From a virus: a stretch of DNA of 57,240 nt. A program made the translations under genes and the position numbers. Shown here in pieces: positions 14,630 through 24,022 of this stretch (its first letter is position 1; each line of letters begins with the position of its first letter). The stretch lies in IMG/VR virus record IMGVR_UViG_3300046466_000088, positions 1 through 57,240 of that record; one strand, written 5' to 3'. The notes under the pieces are model-generated. The model was given only the letters and a program-made list of their open reading frames with translations, searched no databases and was not told the DNA's origin.

Positions 14630-14713
14630 TGTCTTGTATGTTACACAATACTGTAGTATTATTATAACATTAAACTTTGCGTAATCGTTTGGTTCGCATC
14701 AACGGAGATAAAA
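14630..14713 (+). promoter_or_regulatory. Intergenic gap before the scaffold gene, possible promoter
   Basis: One of the larger gaps in the late block. It holds AATACT-GT-AGTATT (14647-14660) and an AT-rich stretch TATTATTATAACA, with TTACAC 17 bases before ATAACA. Weak promoter-like layout; CGGAGATAAAA provides the ribosome binding site of the next gene. Confidence 0.3.
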
Positions 14714-15742
14714 ATGGAAGTAGATAAAAAGGAAGAATGGAGTGACATTGACACTTCACAACCTGAAACTAAAGAAGAAGACAAAGTAGACTTTGAGGTT
14801 GAAAACTCTTCAAAACCTGAAAAGGAAGAAAAAGTTGAAGCTGTAGTTGAAGAAAAACCTGTAGCTAAAACTAAAACTGAAACGAAGAAGGAAGATACTC
14901 AACCAGAGGAACAACCTGATGAAGCTAAAGACATTGAGTCTGAAAGAGCACAAAAAAGAATACGTCAGTTAGTTCGTCAAAGAAAAGAAAAGGAAGAAGA
15001 AGTTGCCAGACTTTTAGCTGATAAACAAGAACTTGAAAAAAGACTTACAGCAAATCAAAGTAATCAATTTGATTTAACTAAGACAAGTCTTGAGTCTCAA
15101 GAAAAAGGTTTAGAGAATCAACTTAATCTTGCTAAACAAAATTACTTAGATGCTTTTGAAAAAGATGACAAGAGTCAATTATTAAAAGCACAAGAAGCTT
15201 TAAATGAAGCACAGATTAATTTAAATAGTGTAAAAACAAATAAGGTTAATTTTGATAAAGATTACGAGAATTACCAGAACACAGTTAAACAACAGCCTGT
15301 TCAACAACCTCAACCTCAACAACCCCAATACGACCCTAAAGCAGTCGCATGGGCAGAAAAGAATGAGTGGTTTGGTCAAGACAAAATGATGACTGCTGCA
15401 GCACTAGCCTTAGATGCTCAGTTAAAAGAAGAAGGTTTTGACCCAGCAGATGATGACTTCTATGGAGAAGTTGATACTAGACTTAGAAAAACATTTCCAA
15501 CTAAGTTTGAAACATCTGAACAGGAAACTCAACAAGTTCGTCAGAAGGCTACGTCAAGTCCTTCCCAAGTGGTAGCAGGAACATCTCGCACTCCTGCTTC
15601 TAAAAAAATCAAACTATCTCAAGAAGATGTTAGATTAGCTAATAAATGGAATATACCACTAGACAAGTATGCGAAAGAAAAGTCTAAAATAGAGACTGGA
15701 GAAGAGTATACTACAATAACAACACAAATGCGTAGGAGTTAA
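14714..15742 (+). CDS. Capsid scaffold protein
   Basis: A 342-residue, very acidic, Glu/Lys-rich protein with a long coiled coil (about residues 70-195) and a Gln/Pro linker (PVQQPQPQQPQYDP). This composition and its place upstream of the major capsid gene are typical of podovirus scaffolds, which guide procapsid assembly and then leave the head. No sequence motif proves it. Confidence 0.75.
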   Translation: MEVDKKEEWSDIDTSQPETKEEDKVDFEVENSSKPEKEEKVEAVVEEKPVAKTKTETKKEDTQPEEQPDEAKDIESERAQKRIRQLVRQRKEKEEEVARLLADKQELEKRLTANQSNQFDLTKTSLESQEKGLENQLNLAKQNYLDAFEKDDKSQLLKAQEALNEAQINLNSVKTNKVNFDKDYENYQNTVKQQPVQQPQPQQPQYDPKAVAWAEKNEWFGQDKMMTAAALALDAQLKEEGFDPADDDFYGEVDTRLRKTFPTKFETSEQETQQVRQKATSSPSQVVAGTSRTPASKKIKLSQEDVRLANKWNIPLDKYAKEKSKIETGEEYTTITTQMRRS

Positions 15743-15744
15743 AA

Positions 15745-16236
15745 ATGGCTATTAATAAAATAAAACGTAATGAAGAAACTAGACAAGCAACATCAAAAGA
15801 AGAAAATTATTCATTTGAAGATACTGGTCTATTAGATATACCTCAATCTGTAACTGATAAATTTGCAAATCAAGGCATGTCATTAAGATGGATTAGAATA
15901 GATTTAAATGGACAAGATGATTATAAAAATGTTGGTAAAAGACAACGTGAAGGTTGGACATTTGTCACACCTGATGAAGTCCCTGAACTAGGTTCTACAA
16001 CTGCTATCAAAGAAGGTGGCAGATATAATGGAGTCGTTTCCAGTGGTGATGTGGCATTAGCAAAAATGCCTACAAACAAAATGATAGCTAGGCAAGAGCA
16101 TTATATAAAAAAGCACCAACAACAAGAAGATTCATTAGATTCTACTTTACGTGCTCAATCTGATTCTCGTATGCCAATAACTAACTCAAGTAAATCAACA
16201 GTTACAAAAGGTCGTGAACCTCGTTTTCAACGATAG
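15745..16236 (+). CDS. Hypothetical head-region protein (163 aa)
   Basis: Follows the scaffold gene after two bases, with AGGAG upstream. The centre (SLRWIRIDLNGQDDYKNVGK then REGWTFVTPDEVPE) matches a conserved pattern in marine phages; the C-terminal 50 residues are basic and low-complexity. Probably a minor head protein. No function assigned. Confidence 0.7.
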   Translation: MAINKIKRNEETRQATSKEENYSFEDTGLLDIPQSVTDKFANQGMSLRWIRIDLNGQDDYKNVGKRQREGWTFVTPDEVPELGSTTAIKEGGRYNGVVSSGDVALAKMPTNKMIARQEHYIKKHQQQEDSLDSTLRAQSDSRMPITNSSKSTVTKGREPRFQR

Positions 16237-16277
16237 TTTGTAATATATATTAATAATACTTACGAAGGAGATAACAA

Positions 16278-16859
16278 ATGAGTGCAAGTAAAGCATTATT
16301 TGGAATGGTCCCTTTAAGAAAAGTTGGTTCAGATACTAATTCTACTGGTCAATCTCAGTACGCAATTGCTAATGGATTAGCTTCTAATATCTTTCATGGA
16401 GACCTCGTAACGATTTCTGCTGGTAATATTACACCAGTAGCAACGACTACTGACTATGCTATAGGTGTTTTTATGGGATGTGAATATACAGACCCTACTA
16501 CAAAACAACCTACGTTTAGTCGTTACTTTCCTGCAAATACTTCAAGTGCTATTGGCAACCCAGTAGGATTTGTTTCTGATGACCCTTATGGTTCTTTTAT
16601 GATTCAAGCAGATGCATCAGTTACTGCAGGTGATATTAACTCGCAAAACTTTGCTGTGACTTTAGGTAGTGGTAGCACGATTACTGGTAATTCAGGTTTT
16701 GGTATTAAAGCTGCAAGTAGAGCAACTGCAACAAAAGCTGTAAGACCTATAGCATTAATTGATGAACCAGGCAATGCCTTAACAGGTACTGATGGTGCAT
16801 TCCCTAAACTTGAAGTCAAAATCGTCCAACACTGGATGAAACGTCAGGCAACAGCATAA
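16278..16859 (+). CDS. Probable capsid-associated (decoration-like) protein (193 aa)
   Basis: Ser/Thr/Gly/Ala-rich beta protein starting MSASKALFGMVPLRKVGSDT and ending KLEVKIVQHWMKRQATA, just upstream of the major capsid gene and behind a strong GAAGGAG. Position and composition suggest a head decoration or capsid-associated structural protein. The assignment is by context. Confidence 0.55.
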   Translation: MSASKALFGMVPLRKVGSDTNSTGQSQYAIANGLASNIFHGDLVTISAGNITPVATTTDYAIGVFMGCEYTDPTTKQPTFSRYFPANTSSAIGNPVGFVSDDPYGSFMIQADASVTAGDINSQNFAVTLGSGSTITGNSGFGIKAASRATATKAVRPIALIDEPGNALTGTDGAFPKLEVKIVQHWMKRQATA

Positions 16860-16877
16860 CATAGAAGGAGAAATAAT

Positions 16878-17786
16878 ATGGCTATAAATAGAGCAAGTAT
16901 TGCTAAACAACTTCTTCCAGGACTTAATGCTGTATTTGGTGTTGAGTATGGTGATGTCAATGACGAACATACACCCCTATTTGAAACTGAAAACTCAGAT
17001 AGGTCTTTTGAAGAAGAAGTGTTATTCACAGGATTTGGCACAGCTCCAGTAAAATCTGAAGGTGCTGCTGTTTCTTTTGATGACGCACAAGAATCGTTCA
17101 CAGCTAGATATAACCACGAAACAGTGGCTTTAGCTTTTTCAATCACTGAAGAAGCAATGGAAGATAATCTATATGATACTTTCGCTAAAGTTCGTTCTCG
17201 TGCACTAGCAAGAGCAATGGCTAACACAAAACAAGTAAAAGCAGCTACAATCTTTAACCAAGGTTTTGTTGCTGGTGACACTGCAATTGGAGATGGTCAA
17301 GCATTCTTCTCTGCGTCTCACCCTGTTGTTGGTGGTGGCACACAAAGTAACCTACTAGCTGCAGCAGATTTAGCTGAAGCAGCTTTGGAAACTGCATTAA
17401 TCGCAATTGATGGAACTAAAGATGACAGAGGTATCTTAATTGGTGCACAAGCTGTATCTTTACATATTCCATCTGACCTAAAATTTACTGCTGATAGGCT
17501 TCTAGCTTCTCCAGGTAAAGTTGGGTCTGCAAATAATGACATTAATGCAATCAGAAATATGGGAGTAATTCCTGATGGATATTATGTAAATAGAAGATTT
17601 ACAAATTCCAACGATTACTTCATTAAAACTGACGTACCTAATGGTACTAAAATGTTTGTTAGAGTTCCTCTACAAACTAAAATGGAACCAGATTTTGATA
17701 CTGGTAACGTCAGATTTAAAGCAAGAGAAAGATACTCTTTCGGTGTTTCTGACTGGAGAGGATTTTATGGTTCTCAAGGAGCCTAA
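16878..17786 (+). CDS. Major capsid protein
   Basis: 302 residues, resembling the Mu F/HK97-fold major head family: YNHETVALAFSITEEAMEDN, then LYDTFAKVRSRALARAMANT, and late domain residues FVRVPLQTKMEPDFDTGNVR. It is followed by the strongest terminator of the late block, as expected for the most abundant virion protein. Good AGAAGGAG before the ATG. Normal length for this fold. Confidence 0.9.
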   Translation: MAINRASIAKQLLPGLNAVFGVEYGDVNDEHTPLFETENSDRSFEEEVLFTGFGTAPVKSEGAAVSFDDAQESFTARYNHETVALAFSITEEAMEDNLYDTFAKVRSRALARAMANTKQVKAATIFNQGFVAGDTAIGDGQAFFSASHPVVGGGTQSNLLAAADLAEAALETALIAIDGTKDDRGILIGAQAVSLHIPSDLKFTADRLLASPGKVGSANNDINAIRNMGVIPDGYYVNRRFTNSNDYFIKTDVPNGTKMFVRVPLQTKMEPDFDTGNVRFKARERYSFGVSDWRGFYGSQGA

Positions 17787-17798
17787 TCCAAATTATAT

Positions 17799-17826
17799 AA
17801 GGGGTCTCATTAGAGACCCTTTATAC
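17799..17826 (+). terminator. Intrinsic terminator after the major capsid gene
   Basis: Stem GGGTCTC (17802-17808) and GAGACCC (17813-17819) with a four-base loop, extended by A-T pairs, then TTTATACTTTATA. It would limit readthrough into the downstream tail genes. Confidence 0.85.
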
Positions 17827-17847
17827 TTTATATAGAAGGAATTATAA

Positions 17848-18144
17848 ATGACAAATTTAAGTACAGTAAGACATGTAACAACTTCAGCAGGAGACTTAAC
17901 AGCAGTCGCAGTTAGTTTTCCAACAAGAATTAGAGGTTTTAATGTTTTAAATTCAAAAAATGCAGTAGGTACATTTGAGATAAAAGATGGCTTAACAACA
18001 GGAGCTACTAAATCAAGAATTAAAATTAATATGGCAGCAGATGGTACATTAGACACTTATTTAGCAGATGAAGGTGTTAGATGCGAAACTGGTGTTGTGG
18101 TAAGTGCAAGTGTTAGTGTATATGCTACAATTTACTTTGGATAA
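17848..18144 (+). CDS. Small beta-rich structural protein (98 aa)
   Basis: Thr/Val/Ala-rich with alternating hydrophobic residues (AVAVSFPTRIRGFNVLNSKN). AGAAGGAATT precedes the ATG. Located between capsid and adaptor genes. Possibly a head or head-fibre component; unproven. Confidence 0.6.
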   Translation: MTNLSTVRHVTTSAGDLTAVAVSFPTRIRGFNVLNSKNAVGTFEIKDGLTTGATKSRIKINMAADGTLDTYLADEGVRCETGVVVSASVSVYATIYFG

Positions 18145-18149
18145 ATGAA

Positions 18150-18455
18150 ATGGCTAGAAAAGCTAAAAAGAAATCTAAAGGAATGGGAATTAAGACTAGT
18201 GTAAAGTCAGGTAATTTTTTACCCACTAGCAAAGGTGCAGGTATGACAAAAAAGGGTGTTGCTGCTTATCGTAGAGCAAACCCAGGTTCTAAATTAAAGA
18301 CTGCAGTAACTGAATCAAAACCTACAGGGAAAAGAGCAAAGAGAAGAAAATCATTTTGTGCACGTTCAGCAGGACAAGCTAAGATGCATAACATAAGCTG
18401 TAAGAAAACTCCAAAGAAAAGAATTTGTGCAGCTCGTAGAAGGTGGAAATGTTAG
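18150..18455 (+). CDS. Small basic phage protein with KKGVAAYRRANPGSK motif (101 aa)
   Basis: The core GMTKKGVAAYRRANPGSKLK, then TAVTE..PTGKRAKRRKSFCAR and CAARRRWKC, matches a widespread phage family (DUF6321-like, by eye). Very basic with several Cys. Probably DNA- or virion-associated. Stop and next start are adjacent. Confidence 0.75.
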   Translation: MARKAKKKSKGMGIKTSVKSGNFLPTSKGAGMTKKGVAAYRRANPGSKLKTAVTESKPTGKRAKRRKSFCARSAGQAKMHNISCKKTPKKRICAARRRWKC

Positions 18456-19112
18456 ATGGCAAATTTTACAACTTTAACAACAGAGATAGTAAATACAACT
18501 GAGAATGATGCTCAAGAGTTCTTAGACCAAATACCTAACATTGTTAATAGAGCAGAGGAAAGATTAACAGATGAATTAGATGATTATGGTTTAGTAACTT
18601 ATACATCAGTAGCAGTATCATCAGGTAATAATATTGTTACCTTACCAACTGGTACAAGAATAGTAAAGAATTTTAATGTAGATATTAATGGAGAAAAGAC
18701 AAGTATATTAGTAAAGACTGATGAATATTTGAGAGATTACTGGTCAGTGTCAGCTTCAACAGGTGAGCCAAAGTATTATGCACATAAAGATAATACAACA
18801 ATAATGATTGCACCTACACCTTCATCAACAAGTAATGGTGAAGTAGTACATGTAACTAGACCAACAACATTAACGTCAGCTTCACCTGCTAATTATTTTA
18901 CACAGTTTTGTTATGACGCATTATTTAATGCCTGTATGGTAGAGTCGTACATCTTTATGAAGAACTTTCAGATTGTACCTATGTTTGAACAACGATACCA
19001 AACTTCAATACAGACTGTAAGAAACAGAGCCAGAAGATTTAGACGTGATGATATGACAAGACCTGCAAGTCCTGCAGGAGCAGATAACACAGTTATAGAT
19101 GGGAGTAACTAA
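18456..19112 (+). CDS. Head-tail adaptor-like protein (218 aa)
   Basis: Begins MANFTTLTTEIVNTTENDAQ. The pattern PNIVNRAEERLTDELDD, then YFTQFCYDALFNACMVESYI and a C-terminal basic helix (TVRNRARRFRRDD), is typical of SU10-type adaptor proteins that join the portal to the tail. It lies two genes after the capsid gene. No enzymatic motif. Confidence 0.65.
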   Translation: MANFTTLTTEIVNTTENDAQEFLDQIPNIVNRAEERLTDELDDYGLVTYTSVAVSSGNNIVTLPTGTRIVKNFNVDINGEKTSILVKTDEYLRDYWSVSASTGEPKYYAHKDNTTIMIAPTPSSTSNGEVVHVTRPTTLTSASPANYFTQFCYDALFNACMVESYIFMKNFQIVPMFEQRYQTSIQTVRNRARRFRRDDMTRPASPAGADNTVIDGSN

Positions 19113-19573
19113 TGGTTATTAGTAGAAGTTCAATACCACAACAAATAATGAAACCTGGTGTAAAGAAAAAGAAAAAAAGTTTATACAGTAAAGCTAAAGA
19201 TAAGATAAAAAAATTAGACATAACTAAAAAAATGCCTGAGAGTTTAAAAAAAAATCCTATTCGTAAAGCTTTAAGTAAAGCTGCAAGATTTGGTTTAAGA
19301 ACTGCAACAGGAAGTAATCCATTAGGAATGGGTTTATTAGTTGGTAGTATGACACTTGATGAATATAATAAACCTGAAAATAAATTAAAAAGATTAAAAA
19401 GACAAAAAAAAGTTTTTAAAAAAAGAAGAACTGGGACTGATAGACAAAGAGCAAGACATGGCTCAGGAGTTCTTACTGCTGCTGAAGAAAGAGAACTAGA
19501 TAGAAAACAAAAAGAACTTGAAGAAGTTGTAAATAAATACATGGGTGGTTCATTAAATACAAGGAGAAAATAA
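19112..19573 (+). CDS. Lys-rich hypothetical protein (153 aa)
   Basis: Start overlaps the adaptor stop. Extremely basic (KPGVKKKKKSLYSKAKDKIK) with a short hydrophobic glycine stretch near the middle (NPLGMGLLVGSM), and a helical C-terminus. One of several basic proteins in a row. Function unknown; a DNA-associated virion protein is plausible. Confidence 0.65.
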   Translation: MVISRSSIPQQIMKPGVKKKKKSLYSKAKDKIKKLDITKKMPESLKKNPIRKALSKAARFGLRTATGSNPLGMGLLVGSMTLDEYNKPENKLKRLKRQKKVFKKRRTGTDRQRARHGSGVLTAAEERELDRKQKELEEVVNKYMGGSLNTRRK

Positions 19574-20073
19574 TGGTAAAAGAAGTAATTAAAAAAACAA
19601 TTGGAAAAAAATTTACACAATTAACTCCAGAACAAAGAAAAGAAATAGTTAATCAAGTTAAAAAGATTCCTGAGTTTGCAAAGAAAACTAAAGGTGAAAT
19701 AAGAAAAATACTTAATAAAGTTTTTACAAAACTACCTACAAGAAGACCTAAGAAAAATGAAAGAGAACCACTCTTTGACCCTTCAGATAGAATCTTAGCT
19801 AAAGATGGTGACGTTACTATGGTAAATAGACCTTCAAAACTTAAAGCTGACCCTGAAGCAATGGAAGCACTTGGTGGTTTTAAATTAGTTGGACCTAAAT
19901 CTGTAAAACAAAATCCTAAAACAGGTAAATTAGAAGAATCACTAGTAACAGGTCGTATGGATAAACCTTCTAGTGATATACCTGTATTTGATGTAGGTAA
20001 AGGTATGCCTCAAATGAATAAGGGTGGAAGAGTTCGTAGCTATCGTGGTTATGGAAAAGCAAGGAAAGGATAA
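19573..20073 (+). CDS. Basic protein with Gly/Arg C-terminal tail (166 aa)
   Basis: Start overlaps the previous stop (TAATG). Lys-rich N-terminal half, then DPSDRILAKDGDVTMVNRPS and a C-terminal MNKGGRVRSYRGYGKARKG tail of a kind seen in many marine phage proteins. Function unknown. Confidence 0.65.
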   Translation: MVKEVIKKTIGKKFTQLTPEQRKEIVNQVKKIPEFAKKTKGEIRKILNKVFTKLPTRRPKKNEREPLFDPSDRILAKDGDVTMVNRPSKLKADPEAMEALGGFKLVGPKSVKQNPKTGKLEESLVTGRMDKPSSDIPVFDVGKGMPQMNKGGRVRSYRGYGKARKG

Positions 20074-20077
20074 CTGT

Positions 20078-20923
20078 ATGATTATAAAAGGTGTAGGTAA
20101 AGTTACAGAAGCAATGTTTAAAGCTGCTTCTAAAAAAGCTAATAAACTTAAAAAGAAAAAAGATAAACTTGAAAAAGAATCAATTGTAACTGCAAAAAAA
20201 GACCCTGCAGTTATAGCTGAACTAAAAAAAATGAAACCAGGTTCAATGCCAGGTATTAAATCTGGAAGTAGAGAATCTGATGCTTTAAAAAATGTTTTGG
20301 GTCCAAAAGATTTTACATCTCAAAGTAGTAATACAAGAGGTTTACCAAGATTTACTGGACTACCTAGTAAAAAAGCAGCTTCATCTACAGCTTCTACTAA
20401 AAAATTAACTAAACAATTTGTTAAAAAAGAAAGAACTAAAAAAAGATTAATGGAATTAAATAGAAAAAAAAATCTAACTGAAGCTGAGAAGTTAGAGGAA
20501 AGAGGATTAAAAAAAGATTTTGGTTCAATTAAAAGTTTACAAAAAGAAACTTCAAAAATAAAAAATACTTTAAATAAAATAAAGAAAAAACTTCCACCAG
20601 GTGTTAGAGGTATGGCAGATTTTAGTCCTGAAGAATTAAAAAAAATTACTCAATCTCTTAACAAAAAATCTGGTCGTAGAGTTGGTGATAAAGAACGTAA
20701 AAATCTTAAAAGATTAAAAGTTGACCAAAGACCAAAAAAAAGAAAGCAACCAATTGACCCTAGAGATATATTTATAGAAGGACCTAGAACTACAGGTGGT
20801 AATAAAGGTGGTTCTAGAAAAGGTAAGGTTATTGAAAGTTTACCTACACCTAGAAGAGGAAATGGTAAACTAAGAGGTATGGGTAAAGCACTACGTGGTG
20901 GTGGTAAAGTAAGTAGAGGTTAA
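20078..20923 (+). CDS. Very basic protein with Gly/Lys C-terminal tail (281 aa)
   Basis: ATG 20078 (MIIKGVGKVTEAMFKAASKK) follows AAGGAAAGGATAACTGT; the frame opens at 20024 but overlaps the previous gene. About a third of residues are Lys or Arg. It ends LRGMGKALRGGGKVSRG, echoing the tail of its neighbour. Probably structural or DNA-binding, by composition only. Confidence 0.65.
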   Translation: MIIKGVGKVTEAMFKAASKKANKLKKKKDKLEKESIVTAKKDPAVIAELKKMKPGSMPGIKSGSRESDALKNVLGPKDFTSQSSNTRGLPRFTGLPSKKAASSTASTKKLTKQFVKKERTKKRLMELNRKKNLTEAEKLEERGLKKDFGSIKSLQKETSKIKNTLNKIKKKLPPGVRGMADFSPEELKKITQSLNKKSGRRVGDKERKNLKRLKVDQRPKKRKQPIDPRDIFIEGPRTTGGNKGGSRKGKVIESLPTPRRGNGKLRGMGKALRGGGKVSRG

Positions 20924-20927
20924 ATAA

Positions 20928-21611
20928 ATGGCAACTAATAATACGTCAGGCACTTATGACTTTAACTTAGAAATAGGTGACGTTATACAGGAAGCCACTG
21001 AGATGATTGGTGGTGAAGTAACTCTTGGTGAAGAACCTAGAAGTGCTAGACGTTCAATTAATCTTATTTTAAATGACTGGCAGAATAGAGGTGTTTGTTT
21101 ATGGACAACAAATACAACTATTGTGAGTATTGCTGCGAGTACATCTCAAGTAAGTTTAGGTAGTCATGTAAGTGACGTAATGCAAGTTGTTATTAATAGA
21201 GATAATACAGATTTAGAAATGACTCGTATATCGTTTGAAGAATATTTAAAAGTTCCTAATAAAGGACAAACAGGTAGACCTTCACAGTACGCAGTTAAAA
21301 GATTTGGTGATAATGTACAATTGCATCTATGGTCCTTATCAAATGTTAATACTGATAAACTAAAGATTGAAAAGATTGATTATATGCAGGACGTAAATAA
21401 ATCTGCAATACAAAATGCAGATATGCCTAGAAGATTTTTACCTGCATTAACAACTGGTCTAGCATATTATATGTCATTAAAAAGACCAGGGATAACTGAA
21501 GCAAGGGCAAAGTTTTTAAAAGCTGAGTACGAAGAAAGGCTTGGCTTTGCAATGACTGAAGATAAAGAACGTGCATCACTTTACATTACACCTAAGATGG
21601 GTGTAATATAA
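20928..21611 (+). CDS. P22 gp4-like tail accessory protein (head closure)
   Basis: Residues 10-60 (DFNLEIGDVIQEATEMIGGE, then RSARRSINLILNDWQNRGVC and LWTTNTTIVS) match the P22 gp4 tail-accessory-factor family. This protein binds under the portal and stabilises packaged DNA; the P22 protein also has muramidase activity, which cannot be judged here. Length 227 against about 166 in P22. A gp10-like gene lies downstream. Confidence 0.78.
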   Translation: MATNNTSGTYDFNLEIGDVIQEATEMIGGEVTLGEEPRSARRSINLILNDWQNRGVCLWTTNTTIVSIAASTSQVSLGSHVSDVMQVVINRDNTDLEMTRISFEEYLKVPNKGQTGRPSQYAVKRFGDNVQLHLWSLSNVNTDKLKIEKIDYMQDVNKSAIQNADMPRRFLPALTTGLAYYMSLKRPGITEARAKFLKAEYEERLGFAMTEDKERASLYITPKMGVI

Positions 21612-21901
21612 TGGCAGTAGGAAAAAGAGCCAAAGCAGTATGTGACGTATGTGGATTTGTATATCCTCATAATGTTATGAAGTTAAACTCTTATGGCTTA
21701 TTAGTTTGCCCTACTGATTTTGATGGTGCTTATGATGAAAAGAATCATCCACAAAATAAAGCACCTAATGTAAAAGATGACGAGACAATTAGAAACCCAA
21801 GACCTACACAAAGCGAAGCTTTTACAACTTGGGAAAATCAAAATACTAACTGGGAAGCAACTACCCAAGATTGGAACATAGTGAGTAATTTAGATGCCTG
21901 A
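21611..21901 (+). CDS. Zinc-ribbon-like phage protein (96 aa)
   Basis: CDVCGFVYPHNVM followed by LLVCPTDFDG gives C-x2-C plus a third Cys, with His residues nearby. The Trp-rich C-terminus (TWENQNTNWEATTQDW) is typical of this marine phage family. Start overlaps the gp4-like stop, and its end overlaps the fibre gene. Probably a tail component. Confidence 0.7.
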   Translation: MAVGKRAKAVCDVCGFVYPHNVMKLNSYGLLVCPTDFDGAYDEKNHPQNKAPNVKDDETIRNPRPTQSEAFTTWENQNTNWEATTQDWNIVSNLDA

Positions 21902-23726
21902 TTTAACTGGACAAGAAATATCAAATTCGTATAAACGATTAATGCAAGTAAAGACTTCAGCTAATGAAGGAATTACGACTACTCTAAGGACTATTCAGTC
22001 AGGTGACAATGCAGACTCACCTTTACAACTCAACAACTCTACATTAAATGTTAATGGTACTTTTGCAATAGGTGGTGTAAATCTAACTGCAACTGTATCA
22101 TCTTTAAATGCAACTGCAGATATATCAGGTGGTGAAGGTTATGTAGTTGTATCAGGAACTAATGTTTACAAAAGAAGTTTTTCTGCAGGTAATGGTATTA
22201 CTATTACTAGTAATGATGGAGTTGCTAGTAATACAGGTATTGCCTTAACAAGTACAATAGCTAATATTCAAAGTTTTGCTGCTTCAGCAGTTTCAGCTAA
22301 TACATTAAATGTTACAGGAACTATGACAGTTTCTTCAATGAGTGTTACTGATTTTAATGCAGCTACTGTAAGTGCTACTTTATTAAAAGGTAATAATGCA
22401 ACAATTGTAAGTACAGTATCAGCAGGATTTTTTGTAGGTGATGGTTCAGGTTTAACAAATGTTCCTTCTGCTGAAGGTGGTACAGTAAATGCAGTAGTTG
22501 CAGGAACAGGTCTTAATGCAACTGTTAATGGTGCAACATCAACAACTGTAAATACAAGTGGTACTATAAATGTTAATCCTAATCAATCTTTTGGTACAGT
22601 TTCAGTTTCAACAGGTTTAGTTGTTCCACAAGGAGCAATAACTTTTTCAGTACCAGTGAGTGGTACTTCAGCAGTCTTTACAGGTAATGTATCAGCAGCA
22701 AATGTTTATGCAGGAACAAATGTATTTGTAGGTGGCACAGCAGTACCAACAGCAGCAAATGTAGCTGCAGTATCTGCATTAACTTCAGTTAATAAAGCTG
22801 ATATCGCTACAAATGTGGCAGCAATCACTTCAGCAAATACAGTCATAGCTGCAGTATCTGCATTAACATCTGTAAATAAAGCAGCTATAACATCTATAAA
22901 TGGTATTATAGGTGATGGTGGTAATTATGCAACGTCTGCTGAATTAGCTACAGTATCTGCAGCATTAGCAACAAGTATAGGTAATAGTAATACCAATATA
23001 GCTGCAGTTTCAGTTTTAACTTCAGTAAATAAAGCTGACATTGCAACAAATGTAGCAGCTATTACTTCAGCCAATACAGTAATAGGTGCAGTTTCTGTAC
23101 TTACAAAAACAAATTTAGATGCCATTACTTCAATCAATACAGTTGTAGGAAATGTTTCATCAACTCTTGCAACCTCTATAGCAAATTCAAATACTGCAAT
23201 AGCTGCAGTTTCAGTTTTAACTTCAGTAAATCTTGCAAGAATAGTTGCAACTTCAGCAGCATTAGCAACAAGTATTGGAACAAGATTACCTCTAGCAGGT
23301 GGTGCATTAACTGGAATACTTTCAGCAACTGATGTTATATGTAGTGGAGTGGGTGTAGATGTAGATGCCTTATTAGGTAAAGATGTAAGAATTGCAAAAG
23401 CTGCAGTAGCTGACATTGTAAGTTTAACTGATGGTGCAAATATATCAGTTGACTTTAACGCAGGTCAAAACTTTGCAGTACAGTTAGCAGGTAATAGAAC
23501 AATAGATAATCCTACAAATTGTGTCCCTGGACAAACAGGAAGTATATTTGTAATACAAGATGGAACTGGTAGTAGAACTTTATCATATGGGACTAATTAT
23601 AAGTTTCCTGGAGGGACTGCTCCAACTTTATCAACAGGTGCAAGTGCATGTGACAGAATTGACTACATTACGTTTACGTCAACAAACGTACATGCAGTAG
23701 CAACATTGAATGTGAGTACAGCTTAG
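21894..23726 (+). CDS. Repetitive tail fibre-like protein (610 aa)
   Basis: Ala/Ser/Thr/Val-rich protein with a block of imperfect repeats (AVSALTSVNKADIATN type, about residues 290-445) that looks like a fibre shaft. The C-terminal 90 residues (residues 518-610; QDGTGSRTLSYGTNYKFPGG) are homologous to the end of the 323-residue protein at 28901-29872. Probably a fibre or spike, possibly trimeric. The N-terminus may attach to the tail. Confidence 0.7.
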   Translation: MPDLTGQEISNSYKRLMQVKTSANEGITTTLRTIQSGDNADSPLQLNNSTLNVNGTFAIGGVNLTATVSSLNATADISGGEGYVVVSGTNVYKRSFSAGNGITITSNDGVASNTGIALTSTIANIQSFAASAVSANTLNVTGTMTVSSMSVTDFNAATVSATLLKGNNATIVSTVSAGFFVGDGSGLTNVPSAEGGTVNAVVAGTGLNATVNGATSTTVNTSGTINVNPNQSFGTVSVSTGLVVPQGAITFSVPVSGTSAVFTGNVSAANVYAGTNVFVGGTAVPTAANVAAVSALTSVNKADIATNVAAITSANTVIAAVSALTSVNKAAITSINGIIGDGGNYATSAELATVSAALATSIGNSNTNIAAVSVLTSVNKADIATNVAAITSANTVIGAVSVLTKTNLDAITSINTVVGNVSSTLATSIANSNTAIAAVSVLTSVNLARIVATSAALATSIGTRLPLAGGALTGILSATDVICSGVGVDVDALLGKDVRIAKAAVADIVSLTDGANISVDFNAGQNFAVQLAGNRTIDNPTNCVPGQTGSIFVIQDGTGSRTLSYGTNYKFPGGTAPTLSTGASACDRIDYITFTSTNVHAVATLNVSTA

Positions 23727-24022
23727 TGGTTAAAAGAATACCTAGAAAAAAAGGTCAACCTGCTAAAAGTAAAAAACACTCAGACTTATATACTGATGAA
23801 GACCCTAAAGGTACAATACATGGTTTGAAGTTTGCAACAGTAGCAGATGCACAAAGGTCAATACGAAAGATAAAAAATTCTACTCGTAAACATAATCATA
23901 AAACACAAGCAGCAATTGCAATGGAACAAAGAGCAAAAGTTGCAGGTAAAAATAAAGCAGCATTAGTTTATAGAAGATTTATTGAACAACAAAAAAGAAA
24001 GACAAAAACAAGGACAGCTTAA
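23726..24022 (+). CDS. Small basic phage protein (98 aa)
   Basis: GTG start directly after the fibre stop (TAGTG). The core TIHGLKFATVADAQRSIRKI, then KHNHKTQAAIAMEQRAKV, is a conserved pattern in marine phages. Basic and helical. Function unknown. Confidence 0.7.
   Translation: MVKRIPRKKGQPAKSKKHSDLYTDEDPKGTIHGLKFATVADAQRSIRKIKNSTRKHNHKTQAAIAMEQRAKVAGKNKAALVYRRFIEQQKRKTKTRTA

Noticed and set aside
16604-17542. Minus-strand frames opposite the capsid genes
   Set aside because: Shadows of strongly coding plus-strand genes, with no binding sites or family likeness.
22761-23270. Regular repeats that might be a CRISPR array
   Set aside because: The repeats are imperfect and in frame within the fibre gene; they encode a repeating shaft sequence.
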